Assembly: GCA_963580285.1 (NCBI GenBank)
Contig: OY757026.1
Location: forward strand, 81,695,817 to 81,759,816
DNA: 64,000 bases
Source: Lucinisca nassula
Taxonomy: Eukaryota > Mollusca > Bivalvia > Lucinida > Lucinidae
Direction of reading: 5' to 3'
The notes beneath the pieces were generated by a model that had not been told where the DNA came from, ran no database searches, and was given only the letters and a program-made list of their open reading frames with translations. The position numbers and the translations under genes are program-made. Positions 10,408 through 20,696 of the stretch are shown here, one piece after another. How positions within the stretch are numbered: the stretch's first letter is position 1; every line of letters begins with the position of its first letter.

Positions 10408-10689
10408 CATTACGCAAACACACCTATATAAATACGTCGCCACCTTTATCGCCGAAAAAAAGAAGAAAATTTTAAGATGAGAATACTGATATTTTTCCTT
10501 ATTTCTGCTCAAAATATAGATTGTGGGTACACGTTAGAACTGCTTCATTGAGGCAGTTCTAATGAGTACCCACAATTTATATTTTGGGGCAGAAATAAGG
10601 AAATAAGGTCTACCCCTGCAAACCCCAGTTTTACTATATAAAAGTGGGATTCAAGGGGGTAAGAATTATATAGGCATGTTTTCGTGATG
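10408..10689. mobile_element. FB-C foldback MITE copy 2
   Basis: CATTACGCAAACACACCTAT at the left is complemented by ATAGGCATGTTTTCGTGATG at the right. The heart is GAACTGCTTCATTGAGGCAGTTC. Confidence 0.8.
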
Positions 10690-11059
10690 ACTGCGAATGT
10701 GCCAATTGCCTCCTCTGTAGAGTACCTCTTTTATCTGGTTCGCAAAACATGACTGTTGCCGAATAGTGTCAATGAGAATTTTGAATATTTATTGTGTAAT
10801 TAAAGTTCTCCACAAAATTAACTGATCCTTGTCTTTTTGTTTTTGAAGTATTAAATGATATAGAACCAGTCTCTTCTGACATTTTATCACACATTTTGTT
10901 GCCTAAAAAGCGTTGTAAAACTACCCACCATCATACCAAAACGCAGTCCATGCGCTTTATTGAACCAACGGAAATAAGGTTAAAGTATATATATTTCCCA
11001 TCCAAATTTATACGAACAAGAAAGCAGTTTGAAGGACAGCCAAATCCCCTGCCACACTT

Positions 11060-12420
11060 TGTATCAAGGCTCAACCTTGTGACCTTCACCTGTGACCTTG
11101 ATCTTGAGTGGGCATGGTTTATTTATGGTTCTGCACATCAGCTCACTGGGTGGTATAGTTCACAAAAGTTCAATGAAAATCCTTCCAGGGATAAAGGAGA
11201 TATGGAACGGTCACAAAATGCAAAGTTTCAAACTTGTGACCTTCAACTGTGACCTTGACCTTGAGTCGGCATGGTTTATTTATGTGTTATGCACATCAGC
11301 TCACTGATGGGGACATTTGACCAACGTTTAATGAAAATCCTTTGAAGGGTAAAGGAGATATGGAAAGGACACAAAATTCAAAGTTTCAAACTCGTGACCT
11401 TCCAGTGTGACCTTGACCTGGTGTCGACATGATTCATTTATGGGCTCGGCACAGGAGCTCACTGGGGGGATAGTTGACCAAAGTTTAATGAAAATCCTTT
11501 GAGGGGTAAAGGAGATATGGACAGACAAAAAATTCAAAGTTTTAAACTCGTGACCTTCAAATGTGACCTTGACATTGAGTCGGCATGGTTCATTTATGGG
11601 TTCTGCACATCAGCTCAATGAGGGGAATAATTGACCAAATTTTAATGAAAACACTGAGGGGTAAAGGAGATATTGAACAGACAAAAAATTCAAAGTTTTA
11701 AATTCCCTTTTTAAACTCGTGACCTTCAAATGTGACCTTGATCTTGAATCGGCATGGTTCATTTATAGATTCTGCACACCAGCTCACTGAGATGAATAAT
11801 TGACCAAAGTTTAATGAAAATCTATCAGGGTTCAGGAGATATGGAGCGGACAAGAAAAAGTTACGGACAGACAGGCGGACGGACATTTGTTGGGTACTAC
11901 AGTGTTAATTTTTCACATATAAGTACCCAACAATCAGCTAAAATTTGCACAAGTACCAAACATGTCCCATCAAATTTGTTGGCTACTTTTTTGGACACTA
12001 ACGGAATAAACTGCAAGTACCCAACTAATGTCTACCCAACACATGCCCGTGGATGCGCTCTGACAGGCCCTTGGACGGACGGACATGGGTTCTGCACATC
12101 AGCTCACTGTGAAGAATATTTGACCAAAGTTTAATGAAAATCCTTCAAAGGGTAAAGGAGATATGGAATGGACACAAAATTCCAAGTTTCAAACTCCTTA
12201 TCTTCAACCGTGACCTTGCCCTTCAATCGGCATGGTTCATTTCCTTGAGTCGGCATGGTTCATTTATGGGTTTTGCACACCAGCTCACTGAGACGAATAA
12301 TTGATCAAAGTTTAATGAAAATCTATCAAAGGGTTCAGGAGATATGAAGCGGGCAAGAAAGTGTTACGGACAGACGAAGGCCATTTAATACTATAATCCT
12401 CGCTCAGCTTTGCGGTGGGG
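11060..12420 (+). repeat. Tandem-core element H3, monomer of about 157 bp
   Basis: GTGACCTTCA-C-TGTGACCTTGA recurs near 11079, 11236, 11393, 11549 and 11718 with shared blocks TTTAATGAAAATCC and AGGAGATATGGA. A segment at about 11884-12080 interrupts the array and is bounded by GGACGGACA-type motifs. The 3' side ends in TTACGGACAGACG, then AATCCTCGC...GCGGTGGGGGATT, the same design as the other H elements. Confidence 0.75.
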
Positions 12421-12880
12421 GATTAAAAAGAAGCAGTTGAATGTCAAAAATGGTTTTTGGCAAACAGTTTTGATAGAACGATTTAACAAATTTTTACATA
12501 AAACTTGTGCTACATCAACGGTAGAGTATGGAATGGGAAGATTTTTGCCCACCAGATAAAACGAGGCTAATGACTTTTGACCTTGTGCGATGTAGACTTT
12601 GGATGTGTCTATACCAGGATTATTAATAAACACAGAAAAACACAAACAATGCCATGTTTATTTTTTTTTTTCAATGCAAAACAAACATCTTGAACAATTT
12701 ACTATAAACTAAATGGTATTAAAACACTAGTAAATAACTAAAGAGTAGCTGTGACCGTTTTTCAACAGATTTGGCATGATAAAATCCATGAATTTGTGAC
12801 GCAAACAAAAATGTGGATGTTTAATGCATGCATATGTGACACAAATAGAAATGTGAATACTTAATGGGGAGTATTAAAAA
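12421..12880. other. Unassigned stretch
   Basis: No repeat family was recognised. A minus-strand open frame (12391-12645) overlaps it, without an identifiable domain or clear splice sites. Confidence 0.3.
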
Positions 12881-13093
12881 TTAACCCTTGTCCTGCTAAT
12901 CCCGGATATGCATTATCTTTGAAACAATGTAGATCCAGATCAGATGGCTTCTGACGAAGCCATCTGATCAGGATCTACATTGTTTGCCATTCAGATTGTG
13001 AATTTGTTGCAATAATTTGCATCAAATAATCTGATTGGCTGATAATCAGTAGTGGGTGTGGTATATATGAATATTCAGCAGGACAAGGGTTAA
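12881..13093. mobile_element. PB-A MITE copy 3
   Basis: TTAACCCTTGTCCTGCT and AGCAGGACAAGGGTTAA are perfect inverted ends, with the GATGGCTTCTGACGAAGCCA heart. Confidence 0.85.
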
Positions 13094-13155
13094 AAAATAA
13101 AACAGAAATGATAAGCTTTTTCAATGACACAATTCATGTATTTATGTGAGAACTA

Positions 13156-13436
13156 CATCACGACAACACGCCTGTATAATTCTGACCCCTTGAACCCCAC
13201 TTTTATATAGTAAAACTGGGGTTTACAGGGGTATACCTTATTTTTCTTATTTCTGCTCTATAATATAGATTGTGGGTACTCGTAAGAACTGCCTCATCGA
13301 GGCAGTTCTTACGAGTACCCACAATCTATATTTTAGGGCAGAAAAAAGAAAAATATCACAATTTTTCATCTTAAAATTTTCTTTTTTTTCAGTGGTAAAG
13401 TTCATAATGTATTTGTATAGGCGTGTTTTCGTAATG
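13156..13436. mobile_element. FB-C foldback MITE copy 3
   Basis: CATCACGACAACACGCCTG and AGGCGTGTTTTCGTAATG form the ends. The heart AACTGCCTCATCGAGGCAGTT extends into a perfect stem with CTCGTAAG/CTTACGAG and TACCCACAATC. Confidence 0.85.
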
Positions 13437-13517
13437 AACTGCATCTTGACATTAACACTGAAATGCAACATGAATTTTACCTTATTTGTTCGTTTGTTTT
13501 TCTTCATCTTGCACAAA

Positions 13518-13684
13518 TAGAAGCCTCCGTGGTGCAGTGGTTACGCTACTCGCCTTGTAAACCAGGGATCGCTGGATCGATCCCGGGCTTCTCCAGACTT
13601 TCGGATGAGTCTTTAAACCGAGGTCCCGTCTCCGTATGACCTTAGCTGTTGGTGGGACGTAAAACTAACACTCACTCACTCACT
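13518..13684 (+). mobile_element. S2 SINE with tRNA-Thr-like head and 13-bp target duplication
   Basis: CATCTTGCACAAA flanks the element perfectly (13505-13517 and 13685-13697). The head has an A-box-like GTGGTGCAGTGGTTA, a TGT anticodon in CTTGTAA and a B box GGATCGATCCC. The body runs through CTTTCGGATGAGTC and GGTGGGACGTAAAACTAAC to an ACTC-repeat tail. This is a LINE-mobilised Pol III retroposon rather than a tRNA gene. Confidence 0.85.
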
Positions 13685-13949
13685 CATCTTGCACAAAGGC
13701 TTACCTGAGCCATGACAAATTAAAAGTTTCTCAGAAAGTAAAAATTCCCTCCTATCAAAAATTTACAAACAAAAATATATATCATCGAAGGGCAAATGTG
13801 AAATACAAAATTCCTGAAAACAGATTTTGTGAAAAATCTTGAAAAGGATGAATTGCATCATGTCAACAAATCCATGGAATGGATACCAGTGTAAACCCAA
13901 CTTTATAAAAGGGTTTACATTATTTTCCTTATTTTTGCGAAGATTGTGG

Positions 13950-14206
13950 GTGTTTGAATTGAGGCTTAACGTCCCAATCAACACTATTTAGGTTATATTG
14001 AAGACGTTGCTTCAGATTTTCAGACTTTTACGCGACACTGAGATGAAATGACATCTCGAGCCCTGTCACCCGATGAAACCAATAGGGTTTATAAGCATGG
14101 ACGGTCTGACTCACACCGCTTTGCCTGGGCAAGCTTAGATCCTCTAAGCGGTTTACCAGTACTCGTGTGCGGTAGGTTTATCTATTTCTTCAAGCCCCAA
14201 TGGCCA
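13950..14206 (-). mobile_element. S1 SINE-like copy
   Basis: GAGGCTTAACGTCCC and GATGAAATGACATCTCGAGC lead to CAAGCCCCAATGGCC, the S1 order in reverse with the 5' end slightly degraded. Confidence 0.7.
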
Positions 14207-14328
14207 GCAGAAACAAATAAATGTGAAAAAAAAATCATCATACAAATGTCATTTCCAACTCTATCACACTTATTTTTTATTCTGCTGATAAGGTTTCATA
14301 AAAATCCCGAAAAGGATAAATTGATGGT

Positions 14329-14401
14329 TATAATAACGCAGCCATGAGACATGGTGCACTTTTTCATATCTCAAAAATGTTTTTTTTTTTATGGAAGTTT
14401 G
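14329..14401. mobile_element. FB-D MITE, left part (split by the Copia insertion)
   Basis: ATAACGCAGCCATGAGACAT and ATGGAAGTTTG correspond to the FB-D left half. The other part resumes at 19325 with GTTTGTGATATTTTCC, so the Copia element interrupted one MITE. Confidence 0.75.
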
Positions 14402-14623
14402 TGATTAAAATATCACAAGAAACTCAGTCTACTTTAAGTCCTGTTTATCAGGCACAATAGTACAGTCTTTACATGGAAACTACATGACGTCGTTGCTATG
14501 ACGTTACTATGACGTCATGACGTCATAGATAACCAAGTTACATAACTCCTGAAGTATGTACAGTAGTAATATAGTCTAGAGTAGATTCCCTTGAATACTG
14601 AATGATATCGTTAGAATTTAACA
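14402..14623 (-). repeat. 3' LTR of the Copia element
   Basis: It is 222 bp and apparently identical to the 5' LTR. Two abutting perfect CRE motifs TGACGTCA lie at 14510-14525, with half-matches TGACGTC and TGACGTT nearby. Confidence 0.95.
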
Positions 14624-14730
14624 TTAATTATATTATGTCTTTTGTTTTTCTGAAATCTTTTTGGTCAGCAGAATTGAGTGTTGCATAAAATTCTAAGAAT
14701 TACTTTGGTGTTTAAATTTCCAGTCCAGAA

Positions 14731-17190
14731 TCATTGATTTAATAATTCAGTCAGCATCTTGCCTGACTGTAATACATTAAGTAAATGAAATCCTGATGCT
14801 CCCTGTTTTGTCATTACATTTGCAAGTTGCAAATGTCCTGGTACCCATTTGATATGATTAAAGTCTTGCAACTTCAGTGATTCCTGGATTGCAGCAACAT
14901 CAACTCGCAGGCGTTTGTCCTCCACCATTCTTGTGGATAAAATCGCTTCGATGACGCTCTTATTGTCCACGTAGGCCTCCATAGTGATGGATTTGGGTTC
15001 CAATCCCATAATATCCTCCAGCATTTGTCTGTAGTAAAAGCTGGCTTCTAGACCCTCTCCTAAGCTCAGCATTTCAGCTGCCAGAGTTGATCTCACAACT
15101 CGTTTGATCTTTTTGGCATTCCATGTAATTGGACAGCATTGGCCAGAGCCATCCATTAACCAGATGACAAAGGCACCGGTACTGCCAGTCCCATCATTGA
15201 TGTTTCCAAGTGATGCATCTGTAAAGACTACCAGCTTTAATCTGCTTCTTTTATCCAGTTGAGGAAAAGTCAGATAGGACTGAACATCCTTCATTCTACT
15301 GATTTTCTTGACGGCCCTGACAAGATCCCCTATAGTACCTTGTTTCAGTTTTGTACTCAGTGTGATCATCTCATATGCCATATCTGGTCTAGAGCCCTGT
15401 ACTGCCCAGTTCAGCTGTCCAACCAGTTGTCTAAACTGGGTCTGTTCTTTCTCATCTAATAAATTATGTTTGTTCTCGGATGCTCTCCCAGGATCCAAAA
15501 CTATATTTTTCATGTTATTGATGTAGCCGGAATGGTCTAGAATTATCTTGCTTGAAAGCTGGGATATTTGAAAGCCAATATATTTGAATGCTTTCTCTTC
15601 AACCCTTCCTGCAGAAAATCGGAGTCTCAACTTTTCCATCAGCCTTTCAAAATCCTGATCTCCAGCATGCATGAAGTCATCAACATGACAACATATTACC
15701 CCTTGAAGCTCTTTGTTCTTTTGCAAGTAAAATAGTGCAGGATCTAACATGCACTGTGTCAAACCTAGTTTCAACAGTTCTTCTTTTACGCTTTCATAGA
15801 ATTGCCTTGCACCATCTTTGAGTCCATACAGGCCATGTTTCAGTTTCCAGATTTTATGTTTTTGTGTCCTGCTTTCTTCAGGAGGTTTCACATAAATCTC
15901 TCTTTCTAATTCTTTCCCTTGTAAAAACGCAGATTTGATATCGGTGGTCTTCACGGTCCACTGTTCAAGTGCTGCAACTGACAGAAACATCCTCATTGCC
16001 CCCTTACCAACTGTAGGACTGTCTAGAGGTATTTCCAGATCTCTTTCCTCGAAACCTCTCACAACTAGCCTTGCTTTAGTTTTCCCGCCTTTGTTTGTTA
16101 TGACCCATCTTGTGGACAAAGTTCGTTGTCCACCGTTCACGACTTCTTCGTAGGTTTCAAACTCTGCTAATTTATCCAATTCCCTTTCCTTAGCCATGAA
16201 GATGTTGTCATCTCTCGAAATCTGATGCTTGGTGACTGATGCCACATTAATTTCTGTTTCAAGCACCTTTTCCCATTCTACAGTGCCTAGGTCAATACTT
16301 CTTTCGACATTGTTTTCATCCATGATGTTGTACCATGTTTTATACTTGCCAGATGCTTTTCCAGCTCTACTTAAAACTGTCCCATTAACCCATGTATCAT
16401 CCAGTCTGTATCTGATATTGTCATTTTTTCTCAAAGATTTAGGTTTGTCTGGAACTGTTTTTAAACTATCATTGTCAACAGTGTCTCGGAGATCTTCTTC
16501 AGGAACTGGCACTATTTCTGACACACTGGATTTTTCTGTTCCAGCTGACGTTTTGTCTGAGCCATCTGGATTTTTGCTCTCATTGCAGTCTGTTTCAAGT
16601 TGTCCTTGTCTTTCAGTTTCCTGTATTTTGGTCAGTCTATTAGGAGAGACCCTGACAAATACTCCACCATGTCTTACAAACACAACTTTACCGTCCTGGA
16701 AAACCACACTAGCTGGCCCCATCCATCTTTCTTTTCCTTCTCTTTTATAAAATACTGAGTCTCCATTTTCATATATATGTTCTGCAGCCCTCACCTTTGT
16801 ACGCAAAGCCCTCCTTATTCTTTCATTCGATTCAGTCTGAACATATGCCTTTCGTGCTTCATGCAAAGCATTTAAATGCCGTGCAAATGTTGCACTGCTA
16901 GTTGATCCTTCGAGGGCAGGTAGTTTGTCTGTCATTATGCTTGGTAAGTTTGGGTTTTGTCCAAACACTAATTGGTGACTACTGTATCCATTCCACATCT
17001 GCAACACATTCCTGGCCATGTTTGCCCAAGATAGTAATGTCTGACTGTCAGTTTCCTTGTTTTCTTCCTGTAGTTTTAACAGCATCATGTCAGTCACTGC
17101 ATGGACCCGCTCACACAGACCATTTTGAAAGGGACTTTCGGCTGCTGTTGTAAGGACTCGCACATTCAGGATTGACATTACCTCCCTCAT
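14731..17190 (-). CDS. Copia Pol, C-terminal part: integrase end, reverse transcriptase, RNase H
   Basis: The 819-residue frame begins inside integrase: SPFQNGLCERVHA near residues 19-31 supplies the catalytic Glu (DDE). Reverse transcriptase follows, with TDIKSAFLQG (about 416-425) holding the first Asp and CHVDDFMHAG (about 501-510) as the YxDD box, here HVDD. RNase H shows FTDAS (657-661), AAEMLSLGEG, YVDNKSV (740-746) and WVPGHLQLANVMTKQ (782-796). It would copy the RNA into DNA in virus-like particles. It is separated from the upstream frame by the integrase lesions, so the native polyprotein is not made from this copy without recoding. Stop at 14731. Confidence 0.92.
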   Translation of the reverse strand: MREVMSILNVRVLTTAAESPFQNGLCERVHAVTDMMLLKLQEENKETDSQTLLSWANMARNVLQMWNGYSSHQLVFGQNPNLPSIMTDKLPALEGSTSSATFARHLNALHEARKAYVQTESNERIRRALRTKVRAAEHIYENGDSVFYKREGKERWMGPASVVFQDGKVVFVRHGGVFVRVSPNRLTKIQETERQGQLETDCNESKNPDGSDKTSAGTEKSSVSEIVPVPEEDLRDTVDNDSLKTVPDKPKSLRKNDNIRYRLDDTWVNGTVLSRAGKASGKYKTWYNIMDENNVERSIDLGTVEWEKVLETEINVASVTKHQISRDDNIFMAKERELDKLAEFETYEEVVNGGQRTLSTRWVITNKGGKTKARLVVRGFEERDLEIPLDSPTVGKGAMRMFLSVAALEQWTVKTTDIKSAFLQGKELEREIYVKPPEESRTQKHKIWKLKHGLYGLKDGARQFYESVKEELLKLGLTQCMLDPALFYLQKNKELQGVICCHVDDFMHAGDQDFERLMEKLRLRFSAGRVEEKAFKYIGFQISQLSSKIILDHSGYINNMKNIVLDPGRASENKHNLLDEKEQTQFRQLVGQLNWAVQGSRPDMAYEMITLSTKLKQGTIGDLVRAVKKISRMKDVQSYLTFPQLDKRSRLKLVVFTDASLGNINDGTGSTGAFVIWLMDGSGQCCPITWNAKKIKRVVRSTLAAEMLSLGEGLEASFYYRQMLEDIMGLEPKSITMEAYVDNKSVIEAILSTRMVEDKRLRVDVAAIQESLKLQDFNHIKWVPGHLQLANVMTKQGASGFHLLNVLQSGKMLTELLNQ

Positions 17191-17258
17191 TTCATCTGAA
17201 CTAACTCGCCCCCGTTATCTGTCAATATTGCTTCCATAACACCAAAAACAGCAATTCA
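17191..17258 (-). pseudogene. Lesions in Copia integrase core
   Basis: An in-frame TGA at 17253-17255 sits where the integrase frame should continue. A one-base shift near 17208, just after the second catalytic Asp region (TDNGGE), separates the two long frames. Both are single-base changes in an otherwise intact element. Confidence 0.8.
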
Positions 17259-18959
17259 TCGCTGCATTAGTGCATTTATTACATCACTGGACTTCTTCCT
17301 CAGAATGAAAACAGATACTGTGTATCTGGACCACATGTCTATGATGTGAAGGATCCATTGTCCATTCCACTGCTTCAGGTCCATAGCAACTTTTTCATTG
17401 AAATTAGATGCCATAGGCAAAGCAACCACAGGCCGTGGGGGTGTTTTGGCATACTGCTTACACAGAGTACATGTTTTAGTGATTTCTTCCAACAGATCCT
17501 TGTAAACATCATTCCACTGGCCAGCATGCTGCAGAAGTGACTTAAGCTTTTTCATGGGTGGATGGGCAAATTGTCTGTGTAATTTAAGAAGTGTATCATA
17601 CCTGTTCTTGTCATCCATTTCTTCAAGACTTGTTGAAAATACCTCATCAACTGGTATTTTCTCTGCCCTATCAATAGGTATGCAATAGTGTCCTGATGTT
17701 GTGAGATTCAAGGCAATGTCTTTGCCAAAGATTTTGGCTGTGTCTGTTTCTAGATCCATCTTTACACCCGCTATTTTCATGGATTTACGGGACAGCAGCA
17801 AAGGTATATCAGATTTGACAACGTCCGTTTTGATGGTTACCTCTTTCCCTGCAATCACAGCTGGAATATGATACTCTCCTTGTGATTTCAATCGTTCACC
17901 ACCACCAAATTTAAATACCTTATGACCAACAGAATGATGTATCCTTGTCTTGTCCTCTTGGTTCAATGATGTCAGGTAGTTGTCAAGCCAGTTTGCTCCA
18001 CAGACAGTACTACTACAGGCACTGTCAAGCACTGCACAATTACGCGCTTCTATGCCCAGTTGGACAATTTCCCCCTTATTGTATCCTGTGAATAAAACTG
18101 CATGCTCTTCCTCTGTCAGGTTGACTTTTGCAAATTTCTCTTTTCCTTTGGAAGTTCTCTCCCAGCTGTGTGGACAGTCTGCGATAAAATGCCTATAAGA
18201 GCCACAGCATTTGCATGTTAGGGGCTTACCATCTGGGCCTGTTGGGTTCATTTTCCTACTATATTGTTGTCCACGACTGTATTGACTGAATCCGCCCTTA
18301 CCTGAATTGCAGGACTTTCCGCAACGTGGTGATTTTACATACCCTGCTGCCAATAATGCCTCTTCATTTGCTGCTAAAAAGGCCGGCTCGAGTTTAATGG
18401 TGGAAGCTTCACGTCCCTCAGTGAGGTCACCCTTAAATTTTTTAAGAGACTTCTTTGCTTCCTCATACAAGGTGTCTCTCTTTTCATAATTCATCCCTGT
18501 CAGCACAAGAAGCTTTTCTTCTTTACTAATATTGGCCCTTCTCAAGAGTTTAAATGCCAAAATTTCTGAAGGCAAGGTCATCCTTAACTTTTCAATCTTT
18601 TTGTATCTGGAGTCAAATGCAGCAATGAACTGTGTTATACCCATGCCCTCTTTCCTTTGAAAATCCTCAAACTCTTCAAATTTTTCAAGGCTATCAGCAA
18701 GGTCATCCTTCTTCAGCTGATGGTCTAAAAAATCAATTAAAACATCTAGGCCATCTTCCTTCTTCAAGTCATTCAAACTAATCTGCTCAAAGACCTTTTC
18801 CCTGATTTGTGACTTGTCATTTTCGGGTAGTGACAGGGCAATAGCCACTCCTTGTTTCTCTTTGCGCAAATCTGTAACCTCTCGCCATGCTAAAAGTTCT
18901 TGTCTGTATAATTCATATGCTTTACACCCAAGGTTTGGGGGATCAATCCTAGTCGCCAT
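17256..18959 (-). CDS. Copia Gag - protease - integrase N-terminal part
   Basis: The first ATG of the frame is at 18959 (MATRIDPPN), about 140 nt after the primer-binding site. Residues 1-240 or so are a Gag-like helical domain. A CX2CX4HX4C zinc knuckle (CKCCGSYRHFIADC) lies near 249-262. The protease active site is the LDSACSS variant of DSG near 311-317. The integrase HHCC finger is HRQFAH...CTLC near 461-500, and the first catalytic Asp lies in AMDLKQW near 527. The frame stops at a premature TGA inside the integrase core. Gag packages the RNA, protease matures the particle, and integrase inserts the DNA. Confidence 0.92.
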   Translation of the reverse strand: MATRIDPPNLGCKAYELYRQELLAWREVTDLRKEKQGVAIALSLPENDKSQIREKVFEQISLNDLKKEDGLDVLIDFLDHQLKKDDLADSLEKFEEFEDFQRKEGMGITQFIAAFDSRYKKIEKLRMTLPSEILAFKLLRRANISKEEKLLVLTGMNYEKRDTLYEEAKKSLKKFKGDLTEGREASTIKLEPAFLAANEEALLAAGYVKSPRCGKSCNSGKGGFSQYSRGQQYSRKMNPTGPDGKPLTCKCCGSYRHFIADCPHSWERTSKGKEKFAKVNLTEEEHAVLFTGYNKGEIVQLGIEARNCAVLDSACSSTVCGANWLDNYLTSLNQEDKTRIHHSVGHKVFKFGGGERLKSQGEYHIPAVIAGKEVTIKTDVVKSDIPLLLSRKSMKIAGVKMDLETDTAKIFGKDIALNLTTSGHYCIPIDRAEKIPVDEVFSTSLEEMDDKNRYDTLLKLHRQFAHPPMKKLKSLLQHAGQWNDVYKDLLEEITKTCTLCKQYAKTPPRPVVALPMASNFNEKVAMDLKQWNGQWILHIIDMWSRYTVSVFILRKKSSDVINALMQR

Positions 18960-19090
18960 AGTCACTAAAAACTGTTATGTTGGTCTCAGCCAGCACACAA
19001 CAGATCACTAAAGTTACTACCTCAGTAGTCCACAAAATAAACTGCCCGCAGACAGTCTGCCACTGAAATCCTCCTCCTTGGTCAACCTCG

Positions 19091-19101
19091 CTCTGCTACC
19101 A
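19091..19101 (-). promoter_or_regulatory. Copia primer-binding site, initiator tRNA-Met type
   Basis: One base inside the 5' LTR the element strand reads TGGTAGCAGAG, complementary to CUCUGCUACCA, the 3' end of animal initiator tRNA-Met. This is a full 3'-end primer rather than the internal tRNA fragment used by Drosophila copia. Confidence 0.8.
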
Positions 19102-19102
19102 T

Positions 19103-19324
19103 TGATTAAAATATCACAAGAAACTCAGTCTACTTTAAGTCCTGTTTATCAGGCACAATAGTACAGTCTTTACATGGAAACTACATGACGTCGTTGCTAT
19201 GACGTTACTATGACGTCATGACGTCATAGATAACCAAGTTACATAACTCCTGAAGTATGTACAGTAGTAATATAGTCTAGAGTAGATTCCCTTGAATACT
19301 GAATGATATCGTTAGAATTTAACA
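19103..19324 (-). repeat. 5' LTR of the Copia element
   Basis: It is 222 bp, TG...CA, and apparently identical to the 3' LTR. The tandem CRE motifs fall at 19211-19226 and would lie in the LTR promoter. Confidence 0.95.
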
Positions 19325-19536
19325 GTTTGTGATATTTTCCTTATTTATACTCCAAACATAGGTTGTAGGTGCTCATTAGAATCACATCATTGAGGCGGTT
19401 CTGACGAGTACCAACAACCTATGTGTTGGAACACAAATAAGAAAATTAATGTACATCTCCGTAAAGCCCAGTTTTCTCTATATAAAATGGGTGGGGTTTA
19501 GAGGAGTGTTCATTTCACATACTTGTTAACGTGATG
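19325..19536. mobile_element. FB-D MITE, right part (split by Copia)
   Basis: It continues from 14401 through a heart with GGCGGTTCTGACGAGTACC and ends ACTTGTTAACGTGATG, the family right end. Confidence 0.75.
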
Positions 19537-19595
19537 CCACAAAATCCTGAAGTCTGGAATAATCTTGAATTCAGAAATTATCCTGTTACATTATA

Positions 19596-19835
19596 CCTAC
19601 TAGGAGCCAGTTGCTCAGAACTAAAGATGTCATTAGTTAACTTATCATTAAAACTTAATTTAATATGGCAAATATACTCTATATTTTGGCCGAAAAATGC
19701 AAAAACTACTCACATTTTTTCAGCAAAAATACCACTCTTATCAGGGTTTCTCCTTTACAAGAATAGTCAACATTTTTAACACAAACAAGCTCGTTCATCT
19801 AACGATGCTTTGAACAACTGGTCCCAGCTATTCTT
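19596..19835. mobile_element. F8 MITE copy
   Basis: GAGCCAGTTGCTCAGAAC at the left is complemented by GCTTTGAACAACTGGTCCC at the right. The interior holds ACTCACATTTTTTCAGCAAA, shared with copies at 20.9 and 27.7 kb. Confidence 0.6.
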
Positions 19836-19914
19836 AACATTAAAAACAATTACAAAACCTCAAAATTGCAGAAACTGTTTTGGTTAAAATGCTATAAAAA
19901 GCTTATTTAGTAGG

Positions 19915-20053
19915 TTGCAGTTATTCTTTCTTTGTGTTTTCTGCATACAGTGTCCTGTGGTCAGACACCACCTTAGGGACTGTTTCAAAAGTGGTCTTAT
20001 AGACCACTTTTGAACAGCCCTAAAGGTGGTCTTAATATAGGAATTTTACTGTA
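19915..20053. mobile_element. TA-E MITE copy 1 (inverted, partial)
   Basis: The heart AAAAGTGGTCTTATAGACCACTTTT and the terminal AGGAATTTTACTGTA match the TA-E family in reverse. The other terminal is degraded. Confidence 0.65.
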
Positions 20054-20084
20054 TTTGCACAAAAGCTATGAATCTTACCGTAAT

Positions 20085-20290
20085 AATCCTAAGTACTGGG
20101 GCATATAGGCTGAAGCAAACAGTGCAGAACCAGATCAGACTGTCTGATCAGGGTCTACACTATTTGCCATTCAGTTTGAACCTTTTGCACTCCTTCAGGA
20201 TCATGAAACAAATTTGTTAAAATTTTAGGAGAAATACATCAAGTCCTGAAGGTGTCAGAATTTCTAGGATTTTTACGATATTTGGTTCTT
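20085..20290. mobile_element. GC-F repeat copy 1
   Basis: GTAATAATCCTAAGTACTGG leads to the GATCAGACTGTCTGATC heart and then to TTTTAGGAGAAATACATCAA. The unit recurs near 20.4, 38.2, 46.6, 48.9 and 56.6 kb. Confidence 0.6.
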
Positions 20291-20394
20291 CTCTCTACAA
20301 GCAATACATGGAGAGTGAAACTTCAATGAACTCAAACACAGATATCTCATATCTCACTGCTTAGTCAAACTCATTCTTGAGAGTAGATGGCTAC

Positions 20395-20650
20395 CATAAA
20401 AAAGTCCTAAAATTTCTCACACCTTGATGTCTTGCTGTAATTCTCCTAAAATTTTCAACCAATTTGTTTCACGATCCAGCAAGGAGTCCAAAACGTGCAT
20501 ACAGAATGGCAGTGAAGACACTGATCAGACTGCTCCAGTCTGATATGGATCTGCACTTTTTGCTGAAGGAGCAGTCTGGTCATGGTCTGCACTGTTTGCT
20601 TAGGGCTGTCTGTCCAAATACTTGGGATCACTATGTTACACTCGGATTAA
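20395..20650. mobile_element. GC-F repeat copy 2
   Basis: AATTCTCCTAAAATTTTCAA, TTCACGATCCAGCAAGGAGTCC and the heart GATCAGACTGCTCC...GGAGCAGTCTG, then TACTTGGGATCACTATGTTA, are the family blocks in inverse order to copy 1. Confidence 0.6.
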
Positions 20651-20696
20651 AATTTTTCAGGGAGGGTTTAGTGAGATTTTTTTTCTTATTATCTTG

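Larger units (their letters stand above)
14402..19324 (-). mobile_element. Complete Copia LTR retrotransposon, 4923 bp
   Basis: LTRs of 222 bp at 14402-14623 and 19103-19324 appear identical by eye and start TG and end CA. A perfect 5-bp target duplication GTTTG (14397-14401 and 19325-19329) flanks the element. The order Gag - protease - integrase - reverse transcriptase - RNase H is that of Ty1/Copia. Identical LTRs imply a young insertion, yet integrase carries a nonsense codon and a frameshift. The strand just inside the 3' LTR is AT-rich, and the nearest purine run is about 20 nt away, so the polypurine tract is atypical. Confidence 0.95.

Noticed and set aside
12391..12645. Minus-strand open frame of about 84 codons as a host exon
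   Set aside because: No domain recognised, no convincing acceptor or donor, and it abuts the end of a tandem-core element.
15259..18489. Plus-strand open frames inside the Copia element
   Set aside because: They are antisense to well-matched Gag-Pol domains.
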